This document shows positions 42,075 through 50,271 of a stretch of 64,000 nucleotides of DNA, in pieces (the stretch's first letter is position 1; each line of letters begins with the position of its first letter). This DNA comes from DSXF01 sp964387495 (lineage in GTDB: Bacteria > Chloroflexota > Anaerolineae > Anaerolineales > Villigracilaceae). The DNA is taken from positions 1 through 64,000 of the forward strand of contig CAYLXB010000009.1 of the NCBI GenBank assembly GCA_964387495.1, given 5' to 3'. The notes under the pieces are model-generated. The model made no database searches. It was not told the origin of the DNA and saw nothing but the letters and a program-made list of their open reading frames with translations. Both the position numbers and the translations under genes were made by a program.

Positions 42075-42962
42075 TTATCGCCCCGCTCCGCCATTTGCCC
42101 GTTGCACGATGTAACCCACCACTTCGCTTGCCATATCGTACTGTGTGGCGCGCTCGAAGCCTTGGAAGTCCGGCTGGCGGTTGACTTCCAGCACAACCGG
42201 CAAACCGCCTTTGAAGCGGATGTCCACCGCGGTGAACTCACGCCGCAGGGCGCGCGCCGCACGCTCGGCCAGGCTCTGGAACTCCGGAAATTCACTCAAA
42301 TGCCGCCTGATGAATTTCCCGCCGACGGAAAAGTTCGTCCGGAAGTCACCCTTGGGTGGCTTGCGGCTGACCATCACCGGCAAAGCATGGTAGCCCAGCA
42401 CGAATACCCGGTAATCCTCGTCTGCCGGCAGGTACTCCTGCAGCATCAGTTCCCCGCACGGATAATGCCACAGCCGCCGGTTTAGCTGCTCCGAGTCCTG
42501 CACCAGGTAGACATGCTCTCCGCGCGCCCCGTGCACCCCCTTCAACAGGCAGGGGTAGGTGAGTTCATCCGCCAGTTTTTCCACCTGGCGCGGGTTGAAC
42601 ACCTGCCACGTCCGCGGCGTCGGGACGCCATTGCGCGTCAGCACCAGTTGGTCATGCATCTTGCTGACCGCATACCCTTCATCGGTCAGGCTCTGGTCGA
42701 TCACGATCTTGCCTGCATCGTGGAACAGGCGCGCCACGGTCAGGGCTTCGGAAATATACGGGAAGAAAGTGCGTACGAACAGGATGTCATAGGTTTCCAG
42801 CAGGTCCACCCCTTTGGCGAAAACCCTGGCTTTTTCTGCTTCGACCACGAAGGAGATATCCAGGATTTCACAGGCGTCCAGTTCCAGTCCATTCTTATGT
42901 GCGGATTCGCGCACCCGGCGCGTAGTGTACAGGTCCTCCCACCCCAGCCAAAGCACCTTCAT
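42075..42962 (-). CDS. RimK-like ATP-grasp ligase
   Basis: 295 residues from ATG 42962 (AAGGAG 8 bases upstream). The ATP-grasp fold is shown by SKMHDQLVLTRNGVPTPRTW, YPCLLKGVHGARGEHVYL (ATP loop) and the metal site VVLEVNRQPDFQGFE. Related enzymes add amino acids to proteins or peptides (RimK, LysX, MptN). The N-terminal domain differs from RimK, so the substrate is open. It is the first gene of the three-gene minus-strand set ending with the exonuclease-WYL protein. Confidence 0.85.
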   Translation of the reverse strand: MKVLWLGWEDLYTTRRVRESAHKNGLELDACEILDISFVVEAEKARVFAKGVDLLETYDILFVRTFFPYISEALTVARLFHDAGKIVIDQSLTDEGYAVSKMHDQLVLTRNGVPTPRTWQVFNPRQVEKLADELTYPCLLKGVHGARGEHVYLVQDSEQLNRRLWHYPCGELMLQEYLPADEDYRVFVLGYHALPVMVSRKPPKGDFRTNFSVGGKFIRRHLSEFPEFQSLAERAARALRREFTAVDIRFKGGLPVVLEVNRQPDFQGFERATQYDMASEVVGYIVQRANGGAGR

Positions 42963-43050
42963 AGTGTGATCTCCTTATGACACCTGGGTTGTGATGTCCA
43001 CTAACCGCGTATTGTAACAAATTTTCCGCCCATAATGCCAAATCGTTAAC

Positions 43051-43084
43051 AAAAAAAGCCCTGCAGGTCCGGGGACCTGCAGGG
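43051..43084 (-). terminator. Rho-independent terminator of the SHMT-GcvT gene
   Basis: CCCTGCAGGTCC and GGACCTGCAGGG (43059-43070 and 43073-43084) form a perfect 12-bp stem; on the minus strand it is followed by GC and seven T. It lies 19 bases after the stop at 43103. Confidence 0.95.
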
Positions 43085-43102
43085 TTTTGAGTGTCAAATG
43101 CT

Positions 43103-46100
43103 CTATAACACCGGGAAGCGGGCTACCACCGCCGCCGGGGTGGGCAGAACCGCCTTGTCACCGGTCTTCATCACAGCCGGGGCCTTGCTGACCGAATCCG
43201 GCGCACCCTGGTAGATAAAGATGATCGTACCTTCAACCGCATTCTTCAGGTCCACGTACGCCTGGCCGGTCAGGCTGCCCTGGGCATCCACCGCGCAGGA
43301 AGTCACCCAGCCGATGACCTTGCCGCGCCTGTCCAGCACCGGGTCGCCGTTGTGCGCCATACGTACACCCTTTTCCGTGAACGTGAAGCGCACGACGATG
43401 TTGCTGCGGCTTTGCTCGCGTGCCATGTACGCCGCGCGTCCGATGAACCAGGGTTTGTAGAGCTTGACGTAAGAGCCGAAGCCGCCTTCCGCCACGCCCA
43501 GGTCGCGCTCGCCGAACTTTCCGGAGCCGTCGCCCATCTCGTGTCCGTACAGGGGCAGTCCGGCTTCGGTGCGCAGCGAGTCGCGTGCCCCCAGGCCCAC
43601 CGGCTTGATCCCGAATTTCTCCCCCGCCTTGAGCAGGGCATTCCAGAAGTCCACGGCGCGTTCGGGGTGGACAAAGAGCTCGAAGGCCATCTTTTCGCCG
43701 GTGTAGCCGGTACGTGAAACCACCAGTTCGAATCCGCCGACGGTGGCATCACACAACTGGGTCCGTTTGAGCTTCATGATCCGCTCCCGCGTGGCAGCAT
43801 CCGTGCCCAGCGCCAGCAGGATATCCCGGGATTTGGGCCCCTGCAGGGCGATGTCGACCTTCATATCGACGCCCGCCTTCGGATCCCGTAAGTTGCGAAT
43901 TTCAGCATCGTACCCGTAGACCCGCGCCCACGGCCGTACATTATCCACCTTTACCTTGCCATCGCGCACCGATTCAAGCCAGGTGCGGTCCTTGTCATCA
44001 TTGGAAGCGTTCACCACCACCAGGTACTTGTCCCAAGTACGCCGGTAGATCAGGGTATCGTCCACCACATTTGCATCGGGGGTCAGGAAGTGGGTGTAGA
44101 GGGAGTTGCCAGGACGCAGCAGACCGCAATCGTTGCCACACACAGAGTCCAGGAAGGAAGCCGAATCTGCCCCTTCCACCTGGTAGACACCCATGTGTGA
44201 GACATCGAACAGGCCGGCTGCCTGGCGGGTAGCCAGGTGCTCTTCCAGCACCGTGCTGTACCAGACCGGCATCTCCCAGCCCGCAAAGGGGATGACCTTG
44301 GCCCCCAACGCCTTATGCATCTCATAAAGCGGCGTGCGGCGCAAGGGGGCATCCTTCTCCTGCCACTGGAAAGCCGGCAGGGGGCTGCCTTCGGCGGTGC
44401 ACATCTGGTAGAAGTAGGGTTTTTCCTTGCAGCAGCAATCGGCCGTTTCCTTGCCCGTGCGCTTGACCGGTTCGGCATCCGATTCGGAGACGATCACCAG
44501 GCCGGGAGTGCGGCGGCAGGTATCGTCTGCATCGATCAGCACATAGCCATCCGAAATGTCACGCAGCCAGGTGGCTATTAGGGTGGCTTTGTCGGCCGGA
44601 ACACTGAGCCGGTAAGAGTCGCATGTCACACAGGTCAACATGCACTCGGCCGTCCCTTCCGGCGTATGCACACAGGCCGGGGCCGATTTGCCCGGCTTCA
44701 GGGCCGTGATATCGGCACCGACCGCGTAATCCAGGAACTGGCGGATGCGCTCGCCGCGCAGGTCATACACCGACCAGCCGTCTTTCGCCGCCGGCTTGTC
44801 GTCGATATAAAAGAAATGTGGGTAACCGTGCCGGGTCGGGGTGAAGTCCACGCCGGCCTCGGCCGCCAGGGCGCGCACGCGCAGTTTGGCATTTTCCAGC
44901 ACCATGAACGGAACTTTGGCGCGCCGCTTCTTCCGGTCGGGAAGGATGGAAGTCAGTTTATGCGGCTGGGCTGCCAGCAGCAGGTCGGCAATGATGTCGG
45001 CCAGTTTGCGGCATTTGTCTTCGTCGAATCCGCGCTGGGTGATCCAGGGAGTTCCCATGCGGACACCGGAGGGGTCCAGGGCGATCGTGTCGCCGGGCAG
45101 GGTGTTCCGGTTGCACACGATCCCCGCCAGGTCCAGGATGCGCACAGCCTGGTCGCCGGAGAGGGTGGTCCCGTCCGCGCCTTTGACCGTCCGGCAGTCG
45201 ATGTTGAGCAGGTGCGAGTTCGTCCCGCCGTAGGCAATCCGCAGGCCGCGGGCCTGGAGTTGGTCGGCCATGGCGCGTGCATTCTTGATGGTCTGCTTTT
45301 GGAGCTGTTTGAATTGCGCAGTGCGCGCCAGTTTGAAGGTCAGCGCCAGCGCCGCAAAGATGTGCACATGCGGACCGCCCTGTTCACCGGGGAAGACGGC
45401 TTTGTCGATCAGTTTGGCCAGGTCGGGGTTGGTGGTCAGGATGATGGCGCCGCGCGGCCCGTCCAGGGTCTTGTGCGTGGTGGAGGTGATTACGTCCGCA
45501 TACCCCACCGGCGAGGGCACCACGCCTGCGGCCACCATGCCGCCGATGTGGGCAATGTCCGCCAGCAGGTACGCGCCGGCCGCGTCGGCGATCTTGCGGT
45601 ATTTCTTCCAGTCCGGGATCCAGGGATACGATGAATACCCTGCAATGATCATCTTTGGCTTGTGTTCCAGCGCCAGCGCCATGACGGCATCGTAGTCGAT
45701 CATTTCGGTTTCGGGATCGACGGAGTAGGAAACGATGTTGAAATATTTCCCCGAGCGGTTGACCGGCGAGCCGTGTGACAGGTGCCCGCCGTGGAACAGG
45801 TTCATGCCCATCACTGTGTCGCCGGGGTTGACCAGGGCATGGTAGACGGCGTTATTGGCCGGGCCGCCCGAAAGCGCCTGCACGTTGACGTAGATCTGGT
45901 CTGCGCTGATCCCGTTTGCGGCATAAGCCTCCGCACAGCGCCGGCGGGCCAGGGCCTCGATCACATCCGCATATTCCACGCCCTTGTAATAGCGCGGGTC
46001 GGCATACCGGCGGTAGTGCGCCAGCATATAGGGATAATCGAGCAGTTCCTCCTCCTTCATCCAGCGGGTGGACTCGTAGGGGTATCCCTCGGCATAGATA

Positions 46101-46264
46101 TTCTGGAAAGCAGAAGCCATGGCTGTTCTGACGGCCAGCGGCGCCTGGCTCTCGGAAGGGATCAGGATCAATTTACGCGCCTGGCGTTCGGCCTCGATCT
46201 CGCATAATTCATTGACCTCCGGGTCGAGGTCGGCCAGCGTACCGCGGAAAAGGAAATCTTTCAT
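43103..46264 (-). CDS. glyA-gcvT: serine hydroxymethyltransferase-aminomethyltransferase fusion
   Basis: 1053 residues. Residues 1-435 are a complete SHMT: SESQAPLAVRTAM, GGHLSHGSPVNRSGKYF, and the PLP Lys265 in STTHKTLDGPRGA. Residues ~640-1053 are a GcvT aminomethyltransferase: LGAKVIPFAGWEMPVWYS, GLFDVSHMGVYQVEGAD, VSRTGYTGEKMAFELFV, YGHEMGD. Between them (about 440-640) lies a partly GcvT-like linker with a Cys-rich part (CMLTCVTCDSYRL, CCCKEK). The fusion joins two enzymes that pass one-carbon units through tetrahydrofolate, so channelling is plausible. GcvH and GcvP are not in the window. A TTGACC promoter and a strong terminator frame it as a single-gene unit. Confidence 0.95.
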   Translation of the reverse strand: MKDFLFRGTLADLDPEVNELCEIEAERQARKLILIPSESQAPLAVRTAMASAFQNIYAEGYPYESTRWMKEEELLDYPYMLAHYRRYADPRYYKGVEYADVIEALARRRCAEAYAANGISADQIYVNVQALSGGPANNAVYHALVNPGDTVMGMNLFHGGHLSHGSPVNRSGKYFNIVSYSVDPETEMIDYDAVMALALEHKPKMIIAGYSSYPWIPDWKKYRKIADAAGAYLLADIAHIGGMVAAGVVPSPVGYADVITSTTHKTLDGPRGAIILTTNPDLAKLIDKAVFPGEQGGPHVHIFAALALTFKLARTAQFKQLQKQTIKNARAMADQLQARGLRIAYGGTNSHLLNIDCRTVKGADGTTLSGDQAVRILDLAGIVCNRNTLPGDTIALDPSGVRMGTPWITQRGFDEDKCRKLADIIADLLLAAQPHKLTSILPDRKKRRAKVPFMVLENAKLRVRALAAEAGVDFTPTRHGYPHFFYIDDKPAAKDGWSVYDLRGERIRQFLDYAVGADITALKPGKSAPACVHTPEGTAECMLTCVTCDSYRLSVPADKATLIATWLRDISDGYVLIDADDTCRRTPGLVIVSESDAEPVKRTGKETADCCCKEKPYFYQMCTAEGSPLPAFQWQEKDAPLRRTPLYEMHKALGAKVIPFAGWEMPVWYSTVLEEHLATRQAAGLFDVSHMGVYQVEGADSASFLDSVCGNDCGLLRPGNSLYTHFLTPDANVVDDTLIYRRTWDKYLVVVNASNDDKDRTWLESVRDGKVKVDNVRPWARVYGYDAEIRNLRDPKAGVDMKVDIALQGPKSRDILLALGTDAATRERIMKLKRTQLCDATVGGFELVVSRTGYTGEKMAFELFVHPERAVDFWNALLKAGEKFGIKPVGLGARDSLRTEAGLPLYGHEMGDGSGKFGERDLGVAEGGFGSYVKLYKPWFIGRAAYMAREQSRSNIVVRFTFTEKGVRMAHNGDPVLDRRGKVIGWVTSCAVDAQGSLTGQAYVDLKNAVEGTIIFIYQGAPDSVSKAPAVMKTGDKAVLPTPAAVVARFPVL

Positions 46265-46295
46265 GATATGCTCCTGGAAAATTTAGGTGCTCAAG

Positions 46296-46310
46296 GGCGC
46301 AAGCAGCGCC
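46296..46310 (-). promoter_or_regulatory. small leader hairpin of the SHMT-GcvT gene
   Basis: GGCGC and GCGCC (46306-46310 and 46296-46300) with a 5-base loop lie about 30 bases before the start codon, between promoter and ribosome site. It is too small to be a glycine riboswitch; no riboswitch core was recognised in the leader. Confidence 0.4.
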
Positions 46311-46315
46311 AAATC

Positions 46316-46344
46316 ATTGTAGTACCAAGCCGGGGATGGGTCAA
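46316..46344 (-). promoter_or_regulatory. promoter of the SHMT-GcvT gene
   Basis: Reading the minus strand, TTGACC (46344-46339), a 17-base spacer and TACAAT (46321-46316). The start codon is about 52 bases further on. Confidence 0.7.
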
Positions 46345-46450
46345 GTTATCCACACGCTCGGGGAAGTTGCAAGTATTTCGTGTGCGCGCCGCGTTCGTTT
46401 GTCGGAATGAGCGCAATTGGCACACCCGCCTGTCGGTATCCAACACGCTC

Positions 46451-46486
46451 GAAAAGTTACGTCCTGTCGTTCGGACAGGACGTAAC
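46451..46486 (-). terminator. terminator of the repeat-protein gene
   Basis: A perfect 13-bp stem (GTTACGTCCTGTC with GACAGGACGTAAC, 46456-46468 and 46474-46486) with a 5-base loop and TTTTC following on the minus strand, 17 bases after the stop at 46503. Confidence 0.85.
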
Positions 46487-46502
46487 AAGATTTCGTGGCA
46501 CT

Positions 46503-47520
46503 TTACTTTTTCTGTCCCAGGCCGCCCAATACCGAAAGGATGGTATCGGCCACCACCGCCCCCGATTGCGAGCGGTGCGAGGACTGTCCCATCGGGCTGC
46601 GCTTCAGCAGTGCACCGATCAAGGCTTCCCCGCTGCTGCTGCCCTGTTGTTTGGCAGCCAGGTAAGCCATGCCCACATTCAACCCGGCGCTGATCAACTG
46701 GGCCGTATCCACCTGGTGCTGGCCCTGGGCATCCGTGCTGCCCATCAGGGCGCTTAGCAGTTCGGCGCCCGCCGGTCCCTGGCTGGCTGAGGGCTGTCCG
46801 CCGCCCAGCAGCGCCCCCAGCAGGTCGCCTGCCCCGCCCTGCTGGCTCTGTTGCTGTGGCTGAGCCTGCCCGCCGCCCAGCAGCGCCCCCAGCAGGTCAC
46901 CCGCCCCGCCCTGCTGTTGAGANNNNNNNNNNNNNNNNNNNNNNNNNNNNNNNNNNNNNNNNNNNNNNNNNNNNNNNNNNNNNNNNNNNNNNNNNNNNNN
47001 NNNNNNNNNNNNNNNNNNNNNNCTGGCCCTGTCCCCCGCCCAACAGCGCGCCCAGCAGTTCGGCCGTCGCATCTCCCTGGGAAGCCGGGGCAGCCTGCTG
47101 CGCCTGTCCTCCGCTCAACAGTGCCTGCACCAGGGGCAGAGCGCTCTGGGGCGTCAATTGCTTCTGCCCCTTGAACTGGTTGGCCGCCTGCGCCAGGCCA
47201 TTCGCGTACAATTGCGCCGAACCACTCTGAATGGGCTTCAGAGCCTTGCTTGCCTGCAGTAACTGCGCTGAAGGATTCGCCCCCTTGTTCTTTTCCATCG
47301 CCGATGTAACCGCCTGGAAGATCGCCACCATATTATCGCCGTGATTACCGTTGGTCGTGTCAGCTTTGTTGAGCGTCTGGCGGTTTTGCAGCAGGTTGCT
47401 CGCGACTGCACCGAATAATTTTGCCATGTCCACCTGCTGGCCGCCCCCGCTCGCAGGCCTGGAAGAACCTGCCGGTCTGGCGGACTTCGAAACACTGGTT
47501 GGATTTTTAGTTACTGGCAT
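46503..47520 (-). CDS. Gly/Gln-rich tandem-repeat protein, interrupted by a gap
   Basis: Start at ATG 47520 with AGGAGG seven bases upstream. The N-terminal ~150 residues are soluble and helical (FGAVASNLLQNRQTLNKAD, FQAVTSAMEKNK). A repeat region follows with units containing LLGALLGGGQ separated by Gln-rich linkers of about 10-13 residues. The 100-N gap falls inside this array. The C-terminal part (ISAGLNVGMAYLAAKQQG, GEALIGALLKRSP, ADTILSVLGGLGQKK) has further Leu/Gly-rich helices. No signal peptide is seen. The family was not recognised; the repeats suggest self-association. Frames on either side of the gap need not agree. Confidence 0.65.
46923..47022. other. assembly gap (100 N)
   Basis: A standard-length scaffold gap inside a region of near-identical repeat units; the repeats are the likely reason the assembly failed. 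Confidence 0.95.
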
Positions 47521-47750
47521 CGTCCCCTCCTTTGGGAACTGTAAATTGAACCTCTGGTTGGAGGGATTGTACCTCACAATCCATCCCCCGGAAAGCAAGA
47601 CAACTCATCTACACAGGATCGTCACACGGGCGCCTGAATCATCTGTGAAAATTTTATAGGCGCAAACCCACAGGGTGCTCCGCGAGGGACTCGAATAGCA
47701 TCCCCTTGTGGGACCCCTGACCTTATATCCCCTGCCGGGGACTTCGGTGG

Positions 47751-47776
47751 AAATAAAAACGTCCCGGCGAGGGACG
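47751..47776 (-). terminator. intrinsic terminator in the tRNA repeat array (distal copy)
   Basis: On the minus strand CGTCCC-TCGCC-GGGACG (47776-47760) is followed by TTTTTATTT. It duplicates the one at 47859-47884. Confidence 0.75.
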
Positions 47777-47858
47777 GTTATATGGGCGCAAAGGGACTCG
47801 AATAGCATCCCCTTTGGGGACCCCTGACCTTAGCATCCCCTTCCGGGGACTTCGGTGG

Positions 47859-47884
47859 AAATAAAAACGTCCCGGCGAGGGACG
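47859..47884 (-). terminator. intrinsic terminator in the tRNA repeat array (proximal copy)
   Basis: Same CGTCCC/GGGACG stem and TTTTTATTT tail as the distal copy; it is the first such signal downstream of tRNA-Val and probably ends that transcript. Confidence 0.75.
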
Positions 47885-47974
47885 GTTGTGTGGGCGCAAA
47901 GGGACTCGAATAGCATCCCCTTTGGGGACCCCTGACCTTGCCATCCCCTTTTGGGGACTTCGGGGGAAATTATA

Positions 47975-48048
47975 TGGGCGCAAAGGGACTCGAACCCCTG
48001 ACCTCATCGGTGTAAGCGATGCGCTCTAACCAACTGAGCTATGCGCCC
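47975..48048 (-). tRNA. tRNA-Val (anticodon TAC)
   Basis: The minus strand folds into a full cloverleaf of 74 bases: acceptor GGGCGCA with TGCGCCC, D-arm GCTC/GAGC with AGTTGGTTA loop, anticodon arm CATCG-CTTACAC-CGATG giving anticodon TAC, variable loop AGGTC, T-arm with TTCGAGT loop, and discriminator A. No CCA is encoded. The three partial copies immediately downstream lack the first 44 bases and are not functional tRNAs. Confidence 0.97.
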
Positions 48049-48059
48049 GGGCAGCCCCT

Positions 48060-48087
48060 ATTATACTGCAACTCGAAAATGTGTTAG
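48060..48087 (-). promoter_or_regulatory. tRNA-Val promoter
   Basis: A perfect TATAAT (48065-48060 on the minus strand) lies 11 bases before the tRNA 5' end; CTAACA (48087-48082) is a weaker -35 box with a 16-base spacer. Confidence 0.6.
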
Positions 48088-48128
48088 ACTGGAAACGAGA
48101 AATCCAACCCTGATCCGGAGGACGCCCC

Positions 48129-48893
48129 ATGCGCATTGTCCGCTTTCAACTCAAGAACGAAACCCCGCGTTTCGGCTGGCTGCTGGAGCACAAGATCGGC
48201 CTGATCGAAGGCAGCCTCTTCGGCGAATACCGCCGCCTGGAAGCAAACATCCCCCTCGAGGAGGCCCGCCTGCTCGCACCCGTCCAGCCCGGCAAGATCA
48301 TCTGCATCGGGCGCAACTACGCCGAACATGCCAGGGAACACAATGCCGAGGTTCCCAAGATCCCCCTGCTCTTCATGAAACCCCCCTCTGCCGTCATCAA
48401 CCCCGGCGATACGGTGATCCTGCCGCCGCAGTCCCGGCAGGTCGAGCATGAGGCCGAGTTGGTCGCTGTTATCGGCAAACGCGGCCGCTTCATCCCCGCC
48501 GATGACGCTGCCCGCTGCATCTTTGGCTACACCCTCGGCAATGATATCACCGCCCGCGACCTGCAATATTCGGACGGCCAGTGGACGCGCGCCAAGGGCT
48601 TCGATACCTTTTGCCCCTTTGGTCCCTGGATCGATACCGAGTTCGACCCCTCCGACGCGGTCATCTCCTGCCGGGTTAACGGCCAGATGCGCCAGATGGC
48701 TTCCACCCGCGACATGGTCTTCAGCGTCCCCACCCTGGTCGCCTTCATCTCCTCGGTCATGACTCTCGAACCGGGCGACATTATTTTTACCGGCACGCCC
48801 GCCGGCGTCAGCCCGCTCAATGCCGGCGATATCGTCGACGTGGAGATTGAAAACCTGGGAAAACTCAGCAATCCCGTCGGGGTGGAGGCATAA
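48129..48893 (+). CDS. fumarylacetoacetate hydrolase-family protein
   Basis: 254 residues from ATG 48129 (GGAGGAC 7 bases upstream). IICIGRNYAEHAREHNAEVP, then EHEAELVAVIGKRGRFIP and GYTLGNDITARDLQ carry the metal-binding Glu-Glu-Asp set of the FAH superfamily; IIFTGTPAGVSPL is the other hallmark. Members cleave C-C bonds or hydrate/isomerise in degradation of aromatic and keto acids (HpcE-like), or decarboxylate oxaloacetate. The substrate is open. It converges on the YigZ gene with a 22-base gap. Confidence 0.92.
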   Translation: MRIVRFQLKNETPRFGWLLEHKIGLIEGSLFGEYRRLEANIPLEEARLLAPVQPGKIICIGRNYAEHAREHNAEVPKIPLLFMKPPSAVINPGDTVILPPQSRQVEHEAELVAVIGKRGRFIPADDAARCIFGYTLGNDITARDLQYSDGQWTRAKGFDTFCPFGPWIDTEFDPSDAVISCRVNGQMRQMASTRDMVFSVPTLVAFISSVMTLEPGDIIFTGTPAGVSPLNAGDIVDVEIENLGKLSNPVGVEA

Positions 48894-48915
48894 AACACCC
48901 TCCAATTTCCTGCTC

Positions 48916-49548
48916 TTACGCGCGTACCAGTTTTTCGGTCGTCTCGATGATCTCCGCCCGCAGTCTCCCGGCGGAGATTTCGCTTAATGCAGATTGAAAA
49001 GCATCCAGGTTTTCCACGGGGAAACACAGGGTCATGGTCACATCTGCCGCAAAATCCTCGCCGCTGATCTCACCCTGGTGCGCGGCCGCCAGCCGCCGCA
49101 CCTGCTCCAGCAGGGGATAGGGCAGCGCCAGCATGACCACGTGCACAGCCAGCCGCCGGGCGCGCCCCACGGCCGCTGCCACCTGCTGAACGGATTCCGT
49201 GTAAGCCCGCACCAGGCCCCCCGTGCCCAGTTTCGTCCCGCCGAAGTAACGCGTCACCACCACGGCCGCATCCCCCAGCCCGCTGCCGCGCAGCACCGCC
49301 AGCGCCGGACGTCCTGCCGTGCCGGGCGGCTCTCCGTCGTCAGAGCAATGCTCGATGACTGAACTGCCCCCGCCGATCAGCCAGGCCGGCACATTGTGGT
49401 TGGCATCCGGGAACTCGGCCCGCAGGCGCGCCAGGAAAGCCTTGGCCTCCTCCACGCTGGCAGCCGGCGCCAGGGTGCTGATGAAGCGTGAGTTGAGGAT
49501 CACCAGTTGCCGGCGGATCTCCTCGGCAGGGACGAAATACGCGCCCAC
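48916..49548 (-). CDS. YigZ/IMPACT-family protein
   Basis: 210 residues from a GTG at 49548. The N-terminal UPF0029/IMPACT domain shows SRFISTLAPAASVEEAKAFL, CSDDGEPPGTAGRPAL and VVTRYFGGTKLGTGGLVRAY, near-universal motifs. The C-terminal DUF1949 domain (about 135-205) begins LALPYPLLEQVRRL. Eukaryotic IMPACT inhibits the kinase GCN2; the bacterial role is unsettled. It starts 4 bases after the stop of the racemase gene and is probably coupled to it. Confidence 0.95.
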   Translation of the reverse strand: MGAYFVPAEEIRRQLVILNSRFISTLAPAASVEEAKAFLARLRAEFPDANHNVPAWLIGGGSSVIEHCSDDGEPPGTAGRPALAVLRGSGLGDAAVVVTRYFGGTKLGTGGLVRAYTESVQQVAAAVGRARRLAVHVVMLALPYPLLEQVRRLAAAHQGEISGEDFAADVTMTLCFPVENLDAFQSALSEISAGRLRAEIIETTEKLVRA

Positions 49549-49552
49549 GATC

Positions 49553-50248
49553 CTACCCCTTCAACGCGTACGCCACCGCCGCCAGGGCATGGATCCGCGT
49601 GGTGTCGAAGAGCGGCACCCGGCTGTCCGCCTGCTGCACCAGCAGCCCGATCTCGGTGCATCCCAGGATGATCCCCTCTGCCCCGGCCTGGATTAACTTC
49701 TCGATGATGCGCGCGTACTCGGCCTTGGAATCCGGCAGGATCTTCCCCACCACCAGTTCCTCATAGATCACCCGGTGTACCACCGCCCGCTCGGCCGCTT
49801 CGGGGATTAACACCTCCAGTCCATGCTTTTCCACCAGCCGCCCGCGGTAGAAGTCCTGCTCCATGGTGAAGCGCGTGCCCAGCAGGGCGATCCTGTGCAG
49901 GCCTTGCGCCCGGATGGCTTCTGCAGTCGCATCCGCGATGTGCAGCAGCGGGATCCGGATGGCCGCCTGCACTTCCTCCGCCATCCGGTGCATCGTGTTG
50001 GTGCAGATCACCAGGAAATCCGCCCCGCCGGCCTCCACCTGCCGGGCTGCCGCGGTCATGGCCTGTGTGGCTTCCTCCCAGCGTCCCTCTTTTTGCAGCA
50101 CCTCGATCTCGCCGAAATCCACCGAAACCATCACGCTCTTGGCCGAGTGCACCCCGCCCAGCGCTTTCTGGACCGTCTGGTTGACGATGCGGTAATACTC
50201 GATCGAAGATTCCCAGCTCATCCCCCCGATCATCCCAATGGTTTTCAT
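49553..50248 (-). CDS. aspartate/glutamate racemase-family protein
   Basis: 231 residues from ATG 50248 (AAAGGAG 7 bases upstream). IGMIGGMSWESSIEYYRIVN at the start is typical of the YgeA/aspartate racemase group. The two catalytic cysteines are in VICTNTMHRMAEE and ILGCTEIGLLV. It should interconvert D- and L-amino acids without a cofactor; YgeA-type enzymes act on homoserine and other amino acids. It lies between the mevalonate kinase and YigZ genes in one direction, with short gaps, but no shared pathway is obvious. Confidence 0.92.
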   Translation of the reverse strand: MKTIGMIGGMSWESSIEYYRIVNQTVQKALGGVHSAKSVMVSVDFGEIEVLQKEGRWEEATQAMTAAARQVEAGGADFLVICTNTMHRMAEEVQAAIRIPLLHIADATAEAIRAQGLHRIALLGTRFTMEQDFYRGRLVEKHGLEVLIPEAAERAVVHRVIYEELVVGKILPDSKAEYARIIEKLIQAGAEGIILGCTEIGLLVQQADSRVPLFDTTRIHALAAVAYALKG

Positions 50249-50271
50249 AACCTGCTCCTTTGTTCAAGCCT

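Larger units (their letters stand above)
47655..47974 (-). repeat. tandem partial copies of the tRNA-Val 3' end with inserted mini-palindromes
   Basis: Three copies (about 47655-47722, 47783-47830, 47891-47938) contain the last 30 bases of the adjacent tRNA gene. Each copy has an 18-base insertion (TCCCCAAAGGGGATGCTA or variant) between the T-stem 5' strand and the T-loop. The same hairpin unit recurs between copies. The most distal copy has a second 18-19 base insertion in the acceptor side. Two intervening segments carry an intact terminator hairpin. Steps are 108 and 84 bases. Confidence 0.85.

Noticed and set aside
46265..46345. glycine riboswitch before the SHMT-GcvT gene
   Set aside because: The leader after the promoter is only about 45 bases and holds one 5-bp hairpin; no riboswitch core fits.
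47655..47974. CRISPR array
   Set aside because: Repeats are tRNA 3' fragments with hairpins and terminators, spacing is 84-108 bases and irregular, the between-copy sequence is itself repeated, and no cas genes are present.
47784..47976. attL/attR pair of an integrated element
   Set aside because: The tRNA 3' copies are only about 100 bases apart with no integrase or cargo between them, so no integrated element is present here.
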